A stretch of 33,331 nucleotides of DNA from Chromatiales bacterium (GTDB taxonomy: Bacteria; Pseudomonadota; Gammaproteobacteria; Chromatiales; Chromatiaceae), in the NCBI GenBank assembly GCA_028284585.1, contig JANQRK010000050.1, positions 1 to 33,331 of the forward strand, given 5' to 3'. Position 1 is the stretch's first letter; the number at the start of each line of letters is the position of its first letter. A program made the translations under genes and the position numbers. Below, piece by piece: positions 14,941 through 26,701 of this stretch. Under the pieces are notes generated by a model. The model ran no database searches. It was not told the origin of the DNA and saw only the letters and a list, made by a program, of their open reading frames with translations.

Positions 14941-16308
14941 TCAAGCTTTCTTCTCTTTGCTGGGTCGTTGCCAATCCAGACTGACCTGGCGGGCTCGGGC
15001 TACCGTCAGCTTGTCGTCTGGCGCATCCTTGTTGACCACAGAGCCGGCGCCGATGGTAGCGCCACGCCCGATCGTGACGGGTGCCACGAGGGCAGTATTG
15101 GAACCGATAAAGGCCCCGTCGGCGATCACCGTCTGGTGTTTGTTCGCACCATCGTAGTTACAGGTGATGGTCCCAGCCCCAACATTTACGCCGGCACCGA
15201 TCTGGCTGTCACCGACATAGCTCAGGTGATTGACCTTCGAACCCTTACCAATCACCGATTGCTTGACCTCGACGAAGTTGCCGATGTGCGCCTCGCCGAC
15301 CAATTCGGTGCCCGGGCGTACCCGCGCGAACGGTCCAACCCGACTGCCGGGACCGATGCGCGCACCCTCGAGCACACAGTTCTCCAGGATCATTACATCA
15401 TCGGCCACGGTCATATCGCGCAGCACGCAATTGGCGCCAATCTGCACCCGGTCACCGAGCACCACATGGCCCTCGAGCACGACATTTACGTCGATCTCAA
15501 CGTCCAGACCGTGCGCTAGGCTGCCGCGCAGATCAAAGCGAGCCGGGTCGCGCAGGGTGACGCCGGCGTGCAGTAGCTGTTCCGCTTGGCGTTGCTGGCA
15601 GGCGCGCTCCAGCACCGCCAGTTGCAGGCGATTGTTGACACCCTCAGCCTCGTTGGCAGCCCCCGGTTGGCGCACCTGCACATCCATGCCTTCGGCCACC
15701 GCAGCGGCCAAGACGTCAGTCAAATAGTACTCGCCCTGAGCGTTTCGGTTCGACAACCCGGCCAGCCAGGCCTCCAGGCGGGCACGCGGCAGGCACATGA
15801 TCCCGGTATTGACCTCGCGGATCGCTAGCAGCTCGGCGTCGGCATCCTTTTGTTCGACGATACTCAACACCCGCCCGTCGGCATCGCGCCGGATGCGCCC
15901 ATAGCCGGTCGGATCATCCAGCGTAACCGTCAGCAGACCGAAGCCATCGCCAGCGGCATCGATCAGCTCACGCAAAGTGTCCGGGCGGGTCAGCGGCACG
16001 TCACCATACAACACTAGCACCTGGTCGGCTTGGCTTAGCTCGGGCATCGCCTGCTGCACCGCATGCCCGGTACCGAGCTGCTCGGCCTGCTCGGCCCAAC
16101 CTAGCGCAGCCTGGTCGGCAAAAGCCTCGCGCACCTGGGCGCCGCCGTGGCCGTAGACTACGACGATCTCCACCGGCGACAAGCTGCGTGCGCAGTCAAT
16201 GACATGTTCGAGCAAGGGCTTGCCGGCGATCTGGTGCAATACCTTGGGGGTCGCCGACTGCATGCGCTTGCCCTGCCCCGCGGCAAGTATCACGACACCC
16301 AGTTTCAT
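14941..16308 (-). CDS. glmU: Bifunctional N-acetylglucosamine-1-phosphate uridyltransferase / glucosamine-1-phosphate acetyltransferase
   Basis: A 455-residue enzyme catalysing the last two steps of UDP-GlcNAc synthesis: acetyl-CoA-dependent acetylation of glucosamine-1-phosphate, then uridylation with UTP. The N-terminal nucleotidyltransferase domain has [20 protein letters not shown] (5-24) and VLYGDVPLT. The C-terminal left-handed beta-helix shows repeated hexapeptides (for example [20 protein letters not shown]) and the acetyltransferase signatures [22 protein letters not shown] and [11 protein letters not shown]. Length is usual for the family. GGAGG about 10 nt before the ATG supports the start. 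The slyD-like gene ends 67 nt upstream on the same strand, so the two may share a transcript. GlmS supplies its pathway three steps earlier. Confidence 0.97.
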   Translation of the reverse strand: MKLGVVILAAGQGKRMQSATPKVLHQIAGKPLLEHVIDCARSLSPVEIVVVYGHGGAQVREAFADQAALGWAEQAEQLGTGHAVQQAMPELSQADQVLVLYGDVPLTRPDTLRELIDAAGDGFGLLTVTLDDPTGYGRIRRDADGRVLSIVEQKDADAELLAIREVNTGIMCLPRARLEAWLAGLSNRNAQGEYYLTDVLAAAVAEGMDVQVRQPGAANEAEGVNNRLQLAVLERACQQRQAEQLLHAGVTLRDPARFDLRGSLAHGLDVEIDVNVVLEGHVVLGDRVQIGANCVLRDMTVADDVMILENCVLEGARIGPGSRVGPFARVRPGTELVGEAHIGNFVEVKQSVIGKGSKVNHLSYVGDSQIGAGVNVGAGTITCNYDGANKHQTVIADGAFIGSNTALVAPVTIGRGATIGAGSVVNKDAPDDKLTVARARQVSLDWQRPSKEKKA

Positions 16309-16375
16309 GCTCCAGTACCTCCGTCAGGCGAAGCGCGACACGCCTCGGACACAACCGGCATAGTGCGCGCAGCGC

Positions 16376-16879
16376 CTATTTGATACTGGGCGAGCCACTC
16401 TTCGGCTTCACCCCATGGATGCCGGTCGTCTCCTCTTCTCCGGGACGGGCATCGCGTACCTCTTCGATCTTGACCAGTACCTTCAAACTCTGGCCGGCCA
16501 GCGGATGATTGCCATCGATCTCAAGCTCGCCGTCCTCGACCCGAGTGACGATATACGATCGTATCTTACCGCTGCCGTCCTGCATCTGAATCGCCGCGCC
16601 GAGCTGACACAATTCCTCCGGGAGCTCATCGATCTTGCTGCTGAAGACGAGTGCCGGGTCCTTTTGCCCGAAGCCTTTTTCGGGCGGAACCTCGAGCTCG
16701 AGTTCGTCGCCCGCGCGCTTGCCGGCGATGGCCTGAGCCATATCGCCCAATAGCCTGGTGGTGCTGCTGTATACAAAACTGAGTGGCTGGTTGGGCTGTT
16801 CGGCTACCACACCCTTCTCGTCCAGAATGGAGTAGATCAACGAGACATACTTGCCCGATTGGATGGTTTCGTCACTCAT
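16376..16879 (-). CDS. SlyD-like FKBP-type peptidyl-prolyl cis-trans isomerase
   Basis: A 167-residue FKBP-fold protein predicted to speed proline isomerisation and act as a folding chaperone. The FKBP half begins VSLIYSILDEKG (about 12-23) with the usual LLGDMAQAIAGKRAGDELELEVPPEKGFG region. The inserted flap domain is followed by the SlyD-type signature DGNHPLAGQSLKVLVKIEEVRDA. The metal-binding His/Cys-rich tail of E. coli SlyD is absent; the tail here is short, with one His (GIHGVKPKSGSPSIK), so it is nearer to FkpB/SlyD short forms. I chose MSDETIQSG at 16879; the frame extends 12 codons further to 16915 without a better ribosome site. It lies between the atp terminator and glmU and is probably the first gene of a slyD-glmU unit. 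Confidence 0.88.
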   Translation of the reverse strand: MSDETIQSGKYVSLIYSILDEKGVVAEQPNQPLSFVYSSTTRLLGDMAQAIAGKRAGDELELEVPPEKGFGQKDPALVFSSKIDELPEELCQLGAAIQMQDGSGKIRSYIVTRVEDGELEIDGNHPLAGQSLKVLVKIEEVRDARPGEEETTGIHGVKPKSGSPSIK

Positions 16880-16946
16880 TAAAGATGCTGCCTGTGCTGC
16901 GCCGGGTCGCTGCAAACACAGGGGCCGCGAGCGACGCCGTCTAACG

Positions 16947-16979
16947 AAAACGGCCCTGAGCTAATCCGCGTCAGGGCCG
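16947..16979 (-). terminator. Intrinsic terminator of the ATP synthase operon
   Basis: On the minus strand a 9-bp GC-rich perfect stem, CGGCCCTGA (16979-16971) with TCAGGGCCG (16959-16951), encloses an 11-base loop and is followed at once by TTTT (16950-16947). It sits 26 bases beyond the atpC stop codon and before the slyD-like gene, exactly where the operon should end. Confidence 0.82.
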
Positions 16980-17004
16980 CCAATGGTAACACTGGATCTG
17001 CAGA

Positions 17005-17427
17005 CTAGCGCGTCTTGCGTAGGCGCTCGATCGCTCGCAACTGGGCCATTGCCTCGGACAGCTCGACCTGCGCCTTGGCCAGGTCCATGTCGGCCGATCG
17101 GTTCGCCAGAGCATCTTCGGCCCGCCGCTTCGCCTCCTGCGCCGCGGCCTCGTCGAGATCCGCGGCCCGGATGCCGGTATCGGCCAGTATTGTGACCTTG
17201 AACGGTTGTACCTCGATCATGCCGCCGGAGACATAGAAGTGCTCGTGCGGCTTGCCGTCGCCCGGGTCGACCCGTACTTCGCCCGGTTTCAACTGAGTCA
17301 CCAGCGGCGCGTGACGTGGCGCAATACCGATCTCGCCCATCGCCGCCGGCGCATAAATCATCTCGCCTTGCCCAGAAAACATTTGGCCTTCGGCACTTAC
17401 GATGTCAACATGTATAGTCATAGCCAT
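17005..17427 (-). CDS. atpC: F1Fo ATP synthase subunit epsilon
   Basis: A 140-residue subunit of the F1 central stalk that couples rotation and inhibits ATP hydrolysis. The N-terminal beta-sandwich shows IHVDIVSAEGQMFSGQGEMI, GEIGIAPRHAPLVTQLKPG and FYVSGGMIEVQP; the C-terminal two-helix hairpin (about 85-140) is Ala/Glu/Arg-rich, with RAEDALANRS and AQLRAIERLRK. The first ATG (17427) follows GAGAGAGA; a second (17421, MTIHVDIV) is also possible. It is the last gene of the operon, 28 nt after atpD, and is followed by a strong terminator. Confidence 0.96.
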   Translation of the reverse strand: MAMTIHVDIVSAEGQMFSGQGEMIYAPAAMGEIGIAPRHAPLVTQLKPGEVRVDPGDGKPHEHFYVSGGMIEVQPFKVTILADTGIRAADLDEAAAQEAKRRAEDALANRSADMDLAKAQVELSEAMAQLRAIERLRKTR

Positions 17428-17455
17428 CCGGGATCTCTCTCTCTGCCCTTGGGGG

Positions 17456-18865
<1,410 letters not shown>

Positions 18866-18915
18866 TCACAATCGTTTTAAGCGTAAATTCCTTCCGGGTT
18901 CCCGGATGCGCCAAT

Positions 18916-19785
18916 CTAAGACGCGACGGCCGCGGCGCCACTCACGATCTCGGAGATCTCTTGTGTGATGGCTGCCTGTCGGGCCTTGTTGTAAATCAAC
19001 TGGAGTTCCTTGATGACGTCACCGGCATTGTCAGTCGCGGACTTCATTGCGACCATCCGTGCCGATTGCTCACAGGCACTATTCTCGACCACCGCCTGAT
19101 AGACCAGGGATTCGACATAGCGGGTCAGCAGGCCGTCGAGCACTTCCTTGGCGCCCGGCTCATAGATGTAGTCCCAGTGGTGTTTGAGTTCCGCGGCGTC
19201 CTCACCCTCGGCGAGCGGCACCAGCTGGGCCACGGTTGGGCGTTGCGTCATGGTGTTGACAAACTCGTTGTAGGCGATGCGGATCTCGTCGATCTCACCA
19301 TTGTCGTACGCGTCCAGCATGACCTTCACGGTACCTACCAGGTCATCGATGTGCGGAGCATCACCAAGATGCGTGGCCTGCGCCGCCACCTTGCCGCCGA
19401 CCCGACGGAAGAAACCCAATGCTTTGGTGCCAATGGTGCAATACTCGACCTCGATCCCGGCAGCGTCTAACTCCTGGATGTCGCGCAACAAACGTCGGAA
19501 CAGGTTGCTGTTCAAGCCACCACACAGGCCGCGATCGGACGACACGATGATGTAACCGACGCGCTTGACCTCGCGCGCATGCATGAATGGGTGTTTGTAC
19601 TCCGGATTGGCGAGCGCCACGTGGCCGATCACCTGGCGCATCTTCTCGGCGTAAGGGCGAGTCGCCTCCATGCGATCTTGTGCCTTGCGCATCTTGGATG
19701 CAGCGACCATCTCCATCGCACTGGTGATTTTTTGCGTGCTCTTGACGGAGGCAATCTTGGTACGGATTTCTTTAGCGCCTGCCAT
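18916..19785 (-). CDS. atpG: F1Fo ATP synthase subunit gamma
   Basis: A 289-residue rotor shaft of F1. It begins [20 protein letters not shown] and continues [16 protein letters not shown], the conserved N-terminal coiled-coil helix. The core has [20 protein letters not shown]. The C-terminal helix contains [21 protein letters not shown] and [21 protein letters not shown], which insert into the alpha3beta3 ring. Length and motifs match gammaproteobacterial gamma subunits. AAAGG lies upstream of the ATG. It sits between atpA (94-nt gap) and atpD (80-nt gap), the usual operon order. Confidence 0.98.
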   Translation of the reverse strand: MAGAKEIRTKIASVKSTQKITSAMEMVAASKMRKAQDRMEATRPYAEKMRQVIGHVALANPEYKHPFMHAREVKRVGYIIVSSDRGLCGGLNSNLFRRLLRDIQELDAAGIEVEYCTIGTKALGFFRRVGGKVAAQATHLGDAPHIDDLVGTVKVMLDAYDNGEIDEIRIAYNEFVNTMTQRPTVAQLVPLAEGEDAAELKHHWDYIYEPGAKEVLDGLLTRYVESLVYQAVVENSACEQSARMVAMKSATDNAGDVIKELQLIYNKARQAAITQEISEIVSGAAAVAS

Positions 19786-19879
19786 TGTCGACCTTTATCG
19801 CCATGTTGTTTCACGACCCCGGGCAACCGGACAGCCCGTGCTGGGACTGTGTGCCCGGTCACCCGAGAAGTCAGTTTGC

Positions 19880-21421
19880 TTACCAGCTGTGGTTTGCCTT
19901 GAAATCCTTCAACGCCGCGTGGAACTTGCCTTCGAGCTCATCGTTCCAGCCGCCCTCGGCGTTGACCTGCTCGACCAGTGCTGATTGGTGTGCGGAAATA
20001 TAGCTATGCAGTGCCGCCTCGAAGGGTACGACGTCGGCATTTTCGAGGTCATCCAGGTAACCCTCATTGGCCGCGAATAGCGAGATGGCCATCTCGGCGA
20101 TCGACAACGGAGTGTACTGCGGTTGCTTCATTAGCTGAGTGACACGCTGGCCGCGCTCGAGCTGGCGCCGCGTGGCCTCATCCAGATCCGAGGCAAACTG
20201 CGAGAACGCAGCCAACTCGCGATACTGGGCTAACGCCAGCCGCACGCCACCGCCAAGCTTCTTGATGATCTTGGTCTGTGCCGCGCCGCCGACGCGCGAA
20301 ACCGACAGGCCAGCATTGATCGCAGGCCGCATGCCGGCCGCGAACAGATCGGACTCTAAGAAGATCTGCCCATCAGTGATCGAAATTACATTGGTCGGGA
20401 CGAAGGCCGACACGTCACCGGCCTGGGTCTCGATGATGGGAAATGCAGTCAACGAACCCGTCTGACCCTTGACCTCGCCGTTGGTGAATTTTTCGACATA
20501 CTCGGCGTTGACCCGGGAGGCACGCTCGAGCAAACGGGAGTGCAGATAAAAGACGTCACCCGGATAAGCCTCGCGTCCCGGCGGGCGGCGCAACAACAGC
20601 GACACTTGACGGTAGGCCCAGGCCTGCTTGGTCAGATCGTCGAAGATGATCAGCGCATCCTCGCCGCGATCGCGGAAGTACTCGCCCATGGTGCAGCCGG
20701 CATACGGCGCCATGAACTGCATGGCGGCAGATTCAGCCGCCGGTGCGGCAACCACGATCGTGTGATCTAACGCACCGTGTTCCTCGAGCTTGCGCACGAT
20801 CCCGGCGATCGAGGAGTTCTTCTGTCCTACAGCGACATAGATACACTTTATGCCGGTGCCCTTCTGATTGATGATCGCGTCGATCGCGATCGCCGTCTTG
20901 CCAGTCTGACGGTCGCCGATGATGAGTTCACGCTGACCACGACCGACAGGCACCATGGCATCGATCGCCTTGATACCGGTTTGCACCGGCTGGTCGACCG
21001 ATACCCGCTCGATGACGCCGGGGGCAATCGCCTCGATCGGCGCCGAACAAGAAGCGTTGATCGGTCCCTTACCGTCCATTGGGTTGCCGAGCGCATCGAC
21101 CACACGACCGAGCAATTCCGGGCCGGTCGGGACTTCGAGCACACGGCCTGTACACTTGACCGGGTCACCCTCGGTTATGTGCTTGTAGTCACCTAGCACA
21201 ACCGCACCCACCGAATCGCGCTCTAAGTTCAGCGCCAGCCCGAAGGTGTTGCCGGGAAACTCCAACATCTCATAGGACATGGCATCTGCCAGGCCGTGAA
21301 TACGGACGATACCGTCGGTCACCGATACCACGGTGCCTTCGTTATGCGCCTCAGAAGTCAGATCGAACTTTTCTATTTTGCTCTTGATCAGCTCGCTGAT
21401 CTCGGAGGGATTCAGTTGCAT
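19880..21421 (-). CDS. atpA: F1Fo ATP synthase subunit alpha
   Basis: A 513-residue non-catalytic nucleotide-binding subunit of F1. The N-terminus [20 protein letters not shown] is the helix that contacts the delta subunit. Walker A is GDRQTGKT (169-176), Walker B is [19 protein letters not shown], and the conserved [17 protein letters not shown] carries the arginine finger region. Length equals the typical gammaproteobacterial protein. The atpH stop is 14 nt upstream, so translation is probably coupled. Nothing in the sequence suggests loss of function. Confidence 0.98.
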   Translation of the reverse strand: MQLNPSEISELIKSKIEKFDLTSEAHNEGTVVSVTDGIVRIHGLADAMSYEMLEFPGNTFGLALNLERDSVGAVVLGDYKHITEGDPVKCTGRVLEVPTGPELLGRVVDALGNPMDGKGPINASCSAPIEAIAPGVIERVSVDQPVQTGIKAIDAMVPVGRGQRELIIGDRQTGKTAIAIDAIINQKGTGIKCIYVAVGQKNSSIAGIVRKLEEHGALDHTIVVAAPAAESAAMQFMAPYAGCTMGEYFRDRGEDALIIFDDLTKQAWAYRQVSLLLRRPPGREAYPGDVFYLHSRLLERASRVNAEYVEKFTNGEVKGQTGSLTAFPIIETQAGDVSAFVPTNVISITDGQIFLESDLFAAGMRPAINAGLSVSRVGGAAQTKIIKKLGGGVRLALAQYRELAAFSQFASDLDEATRRQLERGQRVTQLMKQPQYTPLSIAEMAISLFAANEGYLDDLENADVVPFEAALHSYISAHQSALVEQVNAEGGWNDELEGKFHAALKDFKANHSW

Positions 21422-21435
21422 GGTTGCGTTCCCGA

Positions 21436-21975
21436 TTAGATTCCTAATTCGTTAGCCAGTCGACCGATCCGGCCTGCGACCGAGCCGTCAATGACCATAT
21501 CCCCGGCGCGCACTCGGAAGCCGCCGATCAGTTCTGGGTCTTGCGCACTGGAAATTCTGATCTCTCGGCCCAGCTTGCGCTGTAAAGCGGCGGCGAGCTG
21601 CTGCTCTTGGTCGGCGTCCAATTCAAAGGCGGAGGTCACTTCAACCTCAAGCGTGCCCTGGTGATCGGCGCGGTGTACCTCGTACAAGTGGGCAATCTCG
21701 GGCAACGCCGCGAGTCGGCCATTGGTGACCAGCAAACGGACCAGATTACGACCCTCGTCGCTCAAGATGTCGCCGCCGATGTCAAGCACCAGGTCCGTCA
21801 TTTGTGCGCGCGCGAGCTTAGGGCTTGCGATCAGCCCAGCGAGGGCCGGGTCGCGCGCCGCTTCGGCCAAGAATGCAAGCATCTCGGACCAATGATCCAA
21901 CTGGTCTGTCTCGACCGCTCGGGCAAACAGCGCTTCGGCGTAAGGTCGCGCGATGGTTGTTTCTTCTCCAGCCAT
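21436..21975 (-). CDS. atpH: F1Fo ATP synthase subunit delta
   Basis: A 179-residue peripheral-stalk subunit joining F1 to the b subunits. It begins [20 protein letters not shown], where TxARPYAxAxF is the family signature, and ends with the conserved region [28 protein letters not shown]. The gap to the atpF stop is 9 nt and to atpA 14 nt, indicating tight coupling. The gene symbol follows the bacterial convention in which atpH encodes delta. Confidence 0.96.
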   Translation of the reverse strand: MAGEETTIARPYAEALFARAVETDQLDHWSEMLAFLAEAARDPALAGLIASPKLARAQMTDLVLDIGGDILSDEGRNLVRLLVTNGRLAALPEIAHLYEVHRADHQGTLEVEVTSAFELDADQEQQLAAALQRKLGREIRISSAQDPELIGGFRVRAGDMVIDGSVAGRIGRLANELGI

Positions 21976-21984
21976 GGGCCTGCC

Positions 21985-22455
21985 TTAAATCTGATTGGCA
22001 ACAGAGTCGAGGATGTCGCGGTGGGCACCAGCGTCGATCTCTTTGCGCAAGATCCGTTCCGCACCCAGCACAGCCAGTTCAGCCACCTTGGAGCGCAGGG
22101 CCTCGCGGGCCTTGTTGGCCTCTTGCTCGATCTCAGCCCGGGCCGCGGTGAGTTGGCGACCGCCCTCTTCCTTAGCCTTGTCTCGCGCCTCGTCGACGAT
22201 CATCGTCGCATGCTTCTCAGCGTTCGCCTTGATCTCGGCAGCCTGCTGTTTGGCCGCGAGCAAGGTCTCTTTGGCACGTTTTTCCGCCAGTTCCTGCTCG
22301 TGCTGGCCACGTTCGGCCGCGGCCAAGCCCTCGGCGATCTTGGCCTTGCGTTCGTCCATCGCTTTGACGATGGGCGGCCACACATACTTCATCGTGAACC
22401 AAACGAACACCGCGAACGACAGCATTTGGCCGAACAGCGTTACATTGATATTCAT
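21985..22455 (-). CDS. atpF: F1Fo ATP synthase subunit b
   Basis: A 156-residue stator subunit. It begins [20 protein letters not shown], the single membrane anchor (about 8-27), followed by the conserved [16 protein letters not shown] and a long Ala/Glu/Lys/Arg-rich amphipathic helix (about 36-140) that forms the dimeric peripheral stalk. The C-terminus [19 protein letters not shown] binds delta. GAGGA 7-8 nt before the ATG is a good ribosome site. It lies 51 nt after atpE. Length matches E. coli-type b. Confidence 0.97.
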   Translation of the reverse strand: MNINVTLFGQMLSFAVFVWFTMKYVWPPIVKAMDERKAKIAEGLAAAERGQHEQELAEKRAKETLLAAKQQAAEIKANAEKHATMIVDEARDKAKEEGGRQLTAARAEIEQEANKAREALRSKVAELAVLGAERILRKEIDAGAHRDILDSVANQI

Positions 22456-22506
22456 CTGTAAGTCCTCTTTAGCAAACGAGAGGTTGGTACGCGGCTAGGC
22501 GCATCG

Positions 22507-22743
<237 letters not shown>

Positions 22744-22789
22744 TTACTCCCGTGTTATGAACGCTCTAGAGCATTTACGAAGATTGAAA

Positions 22790-23635
<846 letters not shown>

Positions 23636-23656
23636 CTAATTATGTTCTCTTCGCGT

Positions 23657-24025
23657 TCAACCGGCGATGCGATTCGCCAGCAAGGGTGGTACTACATACA
23701 CAACAAAAAAAGCCCCAAATAGCGCCATGGGTTGCAAGGGCTCTAGCCAGATGATCACTGCCGCGAGCGTGGCGGCAATGAAAGCCAGCTTCAGTAATTC
23801 GCCACCGTAAAACTGGAAGACCAGTTTCCCCGGCTCGGCCGCCTGGTAGCGCCCGAATACCCAGTAGGCAAACAGGGCATTGGCTAGCGTGGCAGTCGCC
23901 CCGCCGAGAAAGGCGAAAAGCGCCGCTCGAGGACCGAACCACAGTCCGGCCAGGGTAACGATAGCGGTCGCGACTGCCTGCGCGATTAGTATTCGCTTGG
24001 CCCGAAGAGCATCAAGATTCTGCAT
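23657..24025 (-). CDS. atpI: ATP synthase-associated protein I
   Basis: A 122-residue membrane protein with four predicted helices (about 12-28, 34-54, 74-92 and 97-115), the standard layout of AtpI. The segments FAFLGGATATLANALFAYWVF and GELLKLAFIAATLAAVIIWLEP are characteristic. AtpI is a non-essential operon member proposed to help c-ring assembly or magnesium supply. It is the first gene of the operon, with a near-consensus promoter about 45 bases upstream of the start codon. The identification rests on family pattern and position; AtpI sequences are only weakly conserved. Confidence 0.9.
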   Translation of the reverse strand: MQNLDALRAKRILIAQAVATAIVTLAGLWFGPRAALFAFLGGATATLANALFAYWVFGRYQAAEPGKLVFQFYGGELLKLAFIAATLAAVIIWLEPLQPMALFGAFFVVYVVPPLLANRIAG

Positions 24026-24070
24026 CCGCTGAAGTCCCGCGCCATGGATCGGGCTATCTAAGGCGGGCGC

Positions 24071-24099
24071 AGTATAAGGATTGGCCCCTGGTAGGTCAA
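24071..24099 (-). promoter_or_regulatory. Sigma-70 promoter of the atp operon
   Basis: On the minus strand TTGACC (24099-24094) and TATACT (24076-24071) are separated by exactly 17 bases; each hexamer matches the consensus at five of six positions. The predicted start of transcription is near 24064, giving a leader of about 40 bases to the atpI ATG at 24025. It is the best promoter I can see in the window. Confidence 0.78.
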
Positions 24100-24170
24100 A
24101 CCAGCACCGACTTATATTTCCAGAAGTCCCCAGCTAGCCTTTTTGGGAATAGATAGCTCGCGGCCGAACG

Positions 24171-25076
24171 CTAACGGATGTGCTCGAGTATGCCTTCGAG
24201 TTCCTCGAGCGAGTTGTAGCTGATCACCAGGCGGCCCTTGCCGCCGGTGGCCTGCTGCAGAGCGACCTTGGCACCAAGCCGATCGGTCAGATCCGCCAGC
24301 AGACGACGCACATCCGGATCTGTTTCTGCGTGCACGACCTTAGACGGCACTTGCGGCTGGTTGAGCCGACGCACCAGGGCCTCAGTCTCGCGTACCGACA
24401 GACCCTTGGAGGCGACTTGCTTGGCCGCATCGGTCTGGCGTGAGCTGTCTAAGGACAGCAGCGCGCGTGCATGGCCCATTTCCATCGACCCTTGTTCGAG
24501 CAGCTCCTTTACCTCGGGATTGAGGTCGAGCAGGCGGATCAAATTGGTCACCGTGGTGCGTGATTTACCCACTGCTTGGGCGACTTGCTGGTGGGTCAAT
24601 TCGAACTCATGCAGCAGTCGATGCAGGGCATTGGCCTCCTCTAACGGATTGAGGTCATCGCGCTGGATGTTCTCGATCAGAGCGAGGGCCATCGCGTCCC
24701 GATCCTCGACGTCACGTATCACTACCGGCACCTCGGACAGACCAGCCATCTGGGCGGCCCGCCAGCGCCGTTCTCCGGCGATGATTTCGTAACGGTTTTC
24801 GCCACTCGGCCGCACCACGATCGGCTGCACCAGCCCTTGCGAGGCGATCGAGTCGGCCAACTCGCGGAGCCGGTCTTCGTCGAACCGGCGGCGCGGTTGG
24901 AAGCGGCCACGCTCGATCAAGTCTACCGCCAGCGTACTGGACGTCGGGCCAACGTCGGCCGCGCTTAAGCTGTCAGCATCGGTATCAGGGGAAGCTTGCT
25001 CGATGGTATCGGAGTCAGCTGGTCCCAATAGGGCATCGAGTCCGCGGCCGAGGCCTTTTTTCTTAACCTTGGTCAT
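24171..25076 (-). CDS. parB: Chromosome-partitioning protein ParB
   Basis: A 301-residue CTP-dependent DNA clamp that loads at parS sites and recruits ParA and SMC for chromosome segregation. It begins MTKVKKKGLGRGLDALLG, the conserved ParA-contacting N-terminus. The CTP-binding region has GRFQPRRRFD (57-66), IIAGERRWRA (98-107) and ALIENIQRDDLNPLEEA (132-148). The helix-turn-helix is THQQVAQAVGKSRTTVTNLIR (about 161-181), and the C-terminal dimerisation domain ends LEELEGILEHIR. The ATG overlaps the parA stop by 4 nt (ATGA), so translation is coupled. I found no full parS palindrome in the window, only a half-site near 19807. Confidence 0.97.
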   Translation of the reverse strand: MTKVKKKGLGRGLDALLGPADSDTIEQASPDTDADSLSAADVGPTSSTLAVDLIERGRFQPRRRFDEDRLRELADSIASQGLVQPIVVRPSGENRYEIIAGERRWRAAQMAGLSEVPVVIRDVEDRDAMALALIENIQRDDLNPLEEANALHRLLHEFELTHQQVAQAVGKSRTTVTNLIRLLDLNPEVKELLEQGSMEMGHARALLSLDSSRQTDAAKQVASKGLSVRETEALVRRLNQPQVPSKVVHAETDPDVRRLLADLTDRLGAKVALQQATGGKGRLVISYNSLEELEGILEHIR

Positions 25077-25861
25077 ACCGAAGCGTTGGACCTATGCGGC
25101 ACATGGCGACGCGTCATCTCACTGGCCAAGGCCATGTAGCTGATCGCGCCGCGCGAGGATTTGTCATACAGCATCACCGGCAGGCCATGACTAGGCGCCT
25201 CGGCGACCCGCACATTGCGCGGGATCATGGTGCGGAACACCTTGTCGCCGAAGTGTTCGATCAACTGTGCCGAAACCTGGTTATCGAGGTTGTTACGTGG
25301 GTCGTGCATGGTACGCAGTATGCCTTCCATCTCTAGACGCGGATTGCGATGGTCCTTGATCTGTTGCACGGTCGACAGCAGAGCCGAGAGGCCTTCAAGC
25401 GCATAGTACTCGGTCTGCAAGGGCACCAGAACACTATCGGCTGCGACTAGCGCATTCAACGTCAGCATGTTGAGTGACGGCGGACAATCGATCAGCAAAT
25501 AGTCGTACCCATCGGCCACCGGCTCCAATGCCAGCGCCAGACGCTTCTCGCGCTGTGCTGCCTCGAGCAGGCGTACTTCGGCAGCCGTTAGATCGTCGTT
25601 CGCGGGCAACACGTCGTAGCCAGCCTGCTCGGCACGCTGGACGCATTCGGCTGCCGGAACATCGCCCATCAAGGCATCGAGCATCGAGCGCGCTAGGTCA
25701 TGCTTGTCGATACCGCTGCCGGTCGTTGCGTTACCCTGTGGATCCATATCGATCAGCAGCACGCGGCGCTGCATGGCGGCCAACGCGGCCGCCGTATTGA
25801 CAGCCGTGGTGGTCTTGCCGACACCGCCCTTCTGATTGGCGACAGCGATAATTCGTCCCAT
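25073..25861 (-). CDS. parA: Chromosome-partitioning ATPase ParA (Soj)
   Basis: A 262-residue ParA/MinD-type ATPase that drives origin segregation with ParB. The deviant Walker A motif is KGGVGKTT (11-18), preceded by GRIIAVANQ; Walker A' is LLIDMDPQGNATTGSG; Walker B is YDYLLIDCPPSLNMLTLNAL. I chose the ATG at 25861 because the family almost always starts just before this region; the frame runs upstream to 25906 but adds an untypical 15 residues. The upstream spacer to rsmG is 123 nt and has a TATGAT -10-like hexamer. Confidence 0.96.
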   Translation of the reverse strand: MGRIIAVANQKGGVGKTTTAVNTAAALAAMQRRVLLIDMDPQGNATTGSGIDKHDLARSMLDALMGDVPAAECVQRAEQAGYDVLPANDDLTAAEVRLLEAAQREKRLALALEPVADGYDYLLIDCPPSLNMLTLNALVAADSVLVPLQTEYYALEGLSALLSTVQQIKDHRNPRLEMEGILRTMHDPRNNLDNQVSAQLIEHFGDKVFRTMIPRNVRVAEAPSHGLPVMLYDKSSRGAISYMALASEMTRRHVPHRSNASV

Positions 25862-25901
25862 GGTATTCAACCTGGATCGTAGGGCCTGGGGCGGACGACC
25901 A

Positions 25902-25907
25902 ATCATA
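25902..25907 (-). promoter_or_regulatory. Candidate -10 element for parAB
   Basis: TATGAT on the minus strand (five of six to consensus) would place the transcription start about 34 bases upstream of the parA ATG. The hexamer 17 bases further upstream, CTGTCT, matches the -35 consensus at only three of six positions, so this promoter is weak or needs an activator. parAB may also be read from the rsmG transcript. Confidence 0.35.
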
Positions 25908-25984
25908 ACGGGGCGGCACGAAAAAGACAGCCTGCCGGTCTGCTGCGCGCCGCCGCCGGTGATCTGCTCACCATATTGTGTCGC

Positions 25985-26638
25985 TCAGGCTGGGTTCGTG
26001 GGACGCATAACCACTAGGTGGCGCTGTCCTGCTTCGTCAGGCACCTCGAGTCGAATCACCTCATGGGCGACACTGCTGGACAACGCCGCCAGTTCGGCGT
26101 GCGGCTCCGCGCCTTTCATCGCCAAGCAGCGACCGCCGGGCATCAGCAACCCGGCCGTGGCCTCGACCAGCTCGGCCAAGGTCGAAAAGGCGCGCGCGAC
26201 CAGGCACGCATAATGCTGCGGCCGCCCGAGCTGCTCCACCCGGCCGTGGATCACCTCGACATTGCGCAACCCAAGCTCGCCCACGGCTTGTTGCACGAAA
26301 CGGGTCTTCTTACGATTGCTATCGAGCAGCGAAAACTCCAGATCCGGTATAGCGATCGCGAGCGCCATACCGGGCAGACCAGCGCCGGTACCCACATCCA
26401 GTACCGGTCCGGCGCCCACCCAGGGCAGGATCGCCAGACTGTCGAGTAGATGACGCCGCACCACCACGGCCGGGTCTCGCACGGCGCTGAGGTTGTAAGC
26501 CCGGTTCCACTTCATCAGCAGCCCCAGGTAACCCAGCATGGCAGCCAGTTGGTCATCGGCGAGCGATAACCGCAGTGCGGCCAGGCCAGCGGTGAGTTGT
26601 GCCGGCCAGTCACCCGGGATCTCGGCGTTGGTCGACAT
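25985..26638 (-). CDS. rsmG: 16S rRNA (guanine527-N7)-methyltransferase RsmG
   Basis: A 217-residue SAM-dependent methyltransferase that makes m7G527 in 16S rRNA. The signature KWNRAYNLSAVRDP (43-56) precedes the SAM-binding glycine-rich loop VLDVGTGAGLPGM (79-91). RKKTRFVQQAVGELGL (109-124) and VARAFSTLAELVE are further family segments. I chose MSTNAEIPGD at 26638; the frame extends to a TTG at 26677 just after the mnmG stop, but the added 13 residues look untypical. The gap to mnmG is 63 nt; the mnmG-rsmG pairing is conserved across bacteria. Confidence 0.95.
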   Translation of the reverse strand: MSTNAEIPGDWPAQLTAGLAALRLSLADDQLAAMLGYLGLLMKWNRAYNLSAVRDPAVVVRRHLLDSLAILPWVGAGPVLDVGTGAGLPGMALAIAIPDLEFSLLDSNRKKTRFVQQAVGELGLRNVEVIHGRVEQLGRPQHYACLVARAFSTLAELVEATAGLLMPGGRCLAMKGAEPHAELAALSSSVAHEVIRLEVPDEAGQRHLVVMRPTNPA

Positions 26639-26701
26639 CCGCCTATTGCCAGCCACAGTCCTGCTGCCCCGCGGCAAGCAATGTGCTGCGACCGTCCGTT
26701 C

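Noticed and set aside
19807..19815. TGTTTCACG, half of a parS site, in the atpG-atpA gap
   Set aside because: The second half of the palindrome is absent (followed by ACCCCGG), so ParB loading is not expected.
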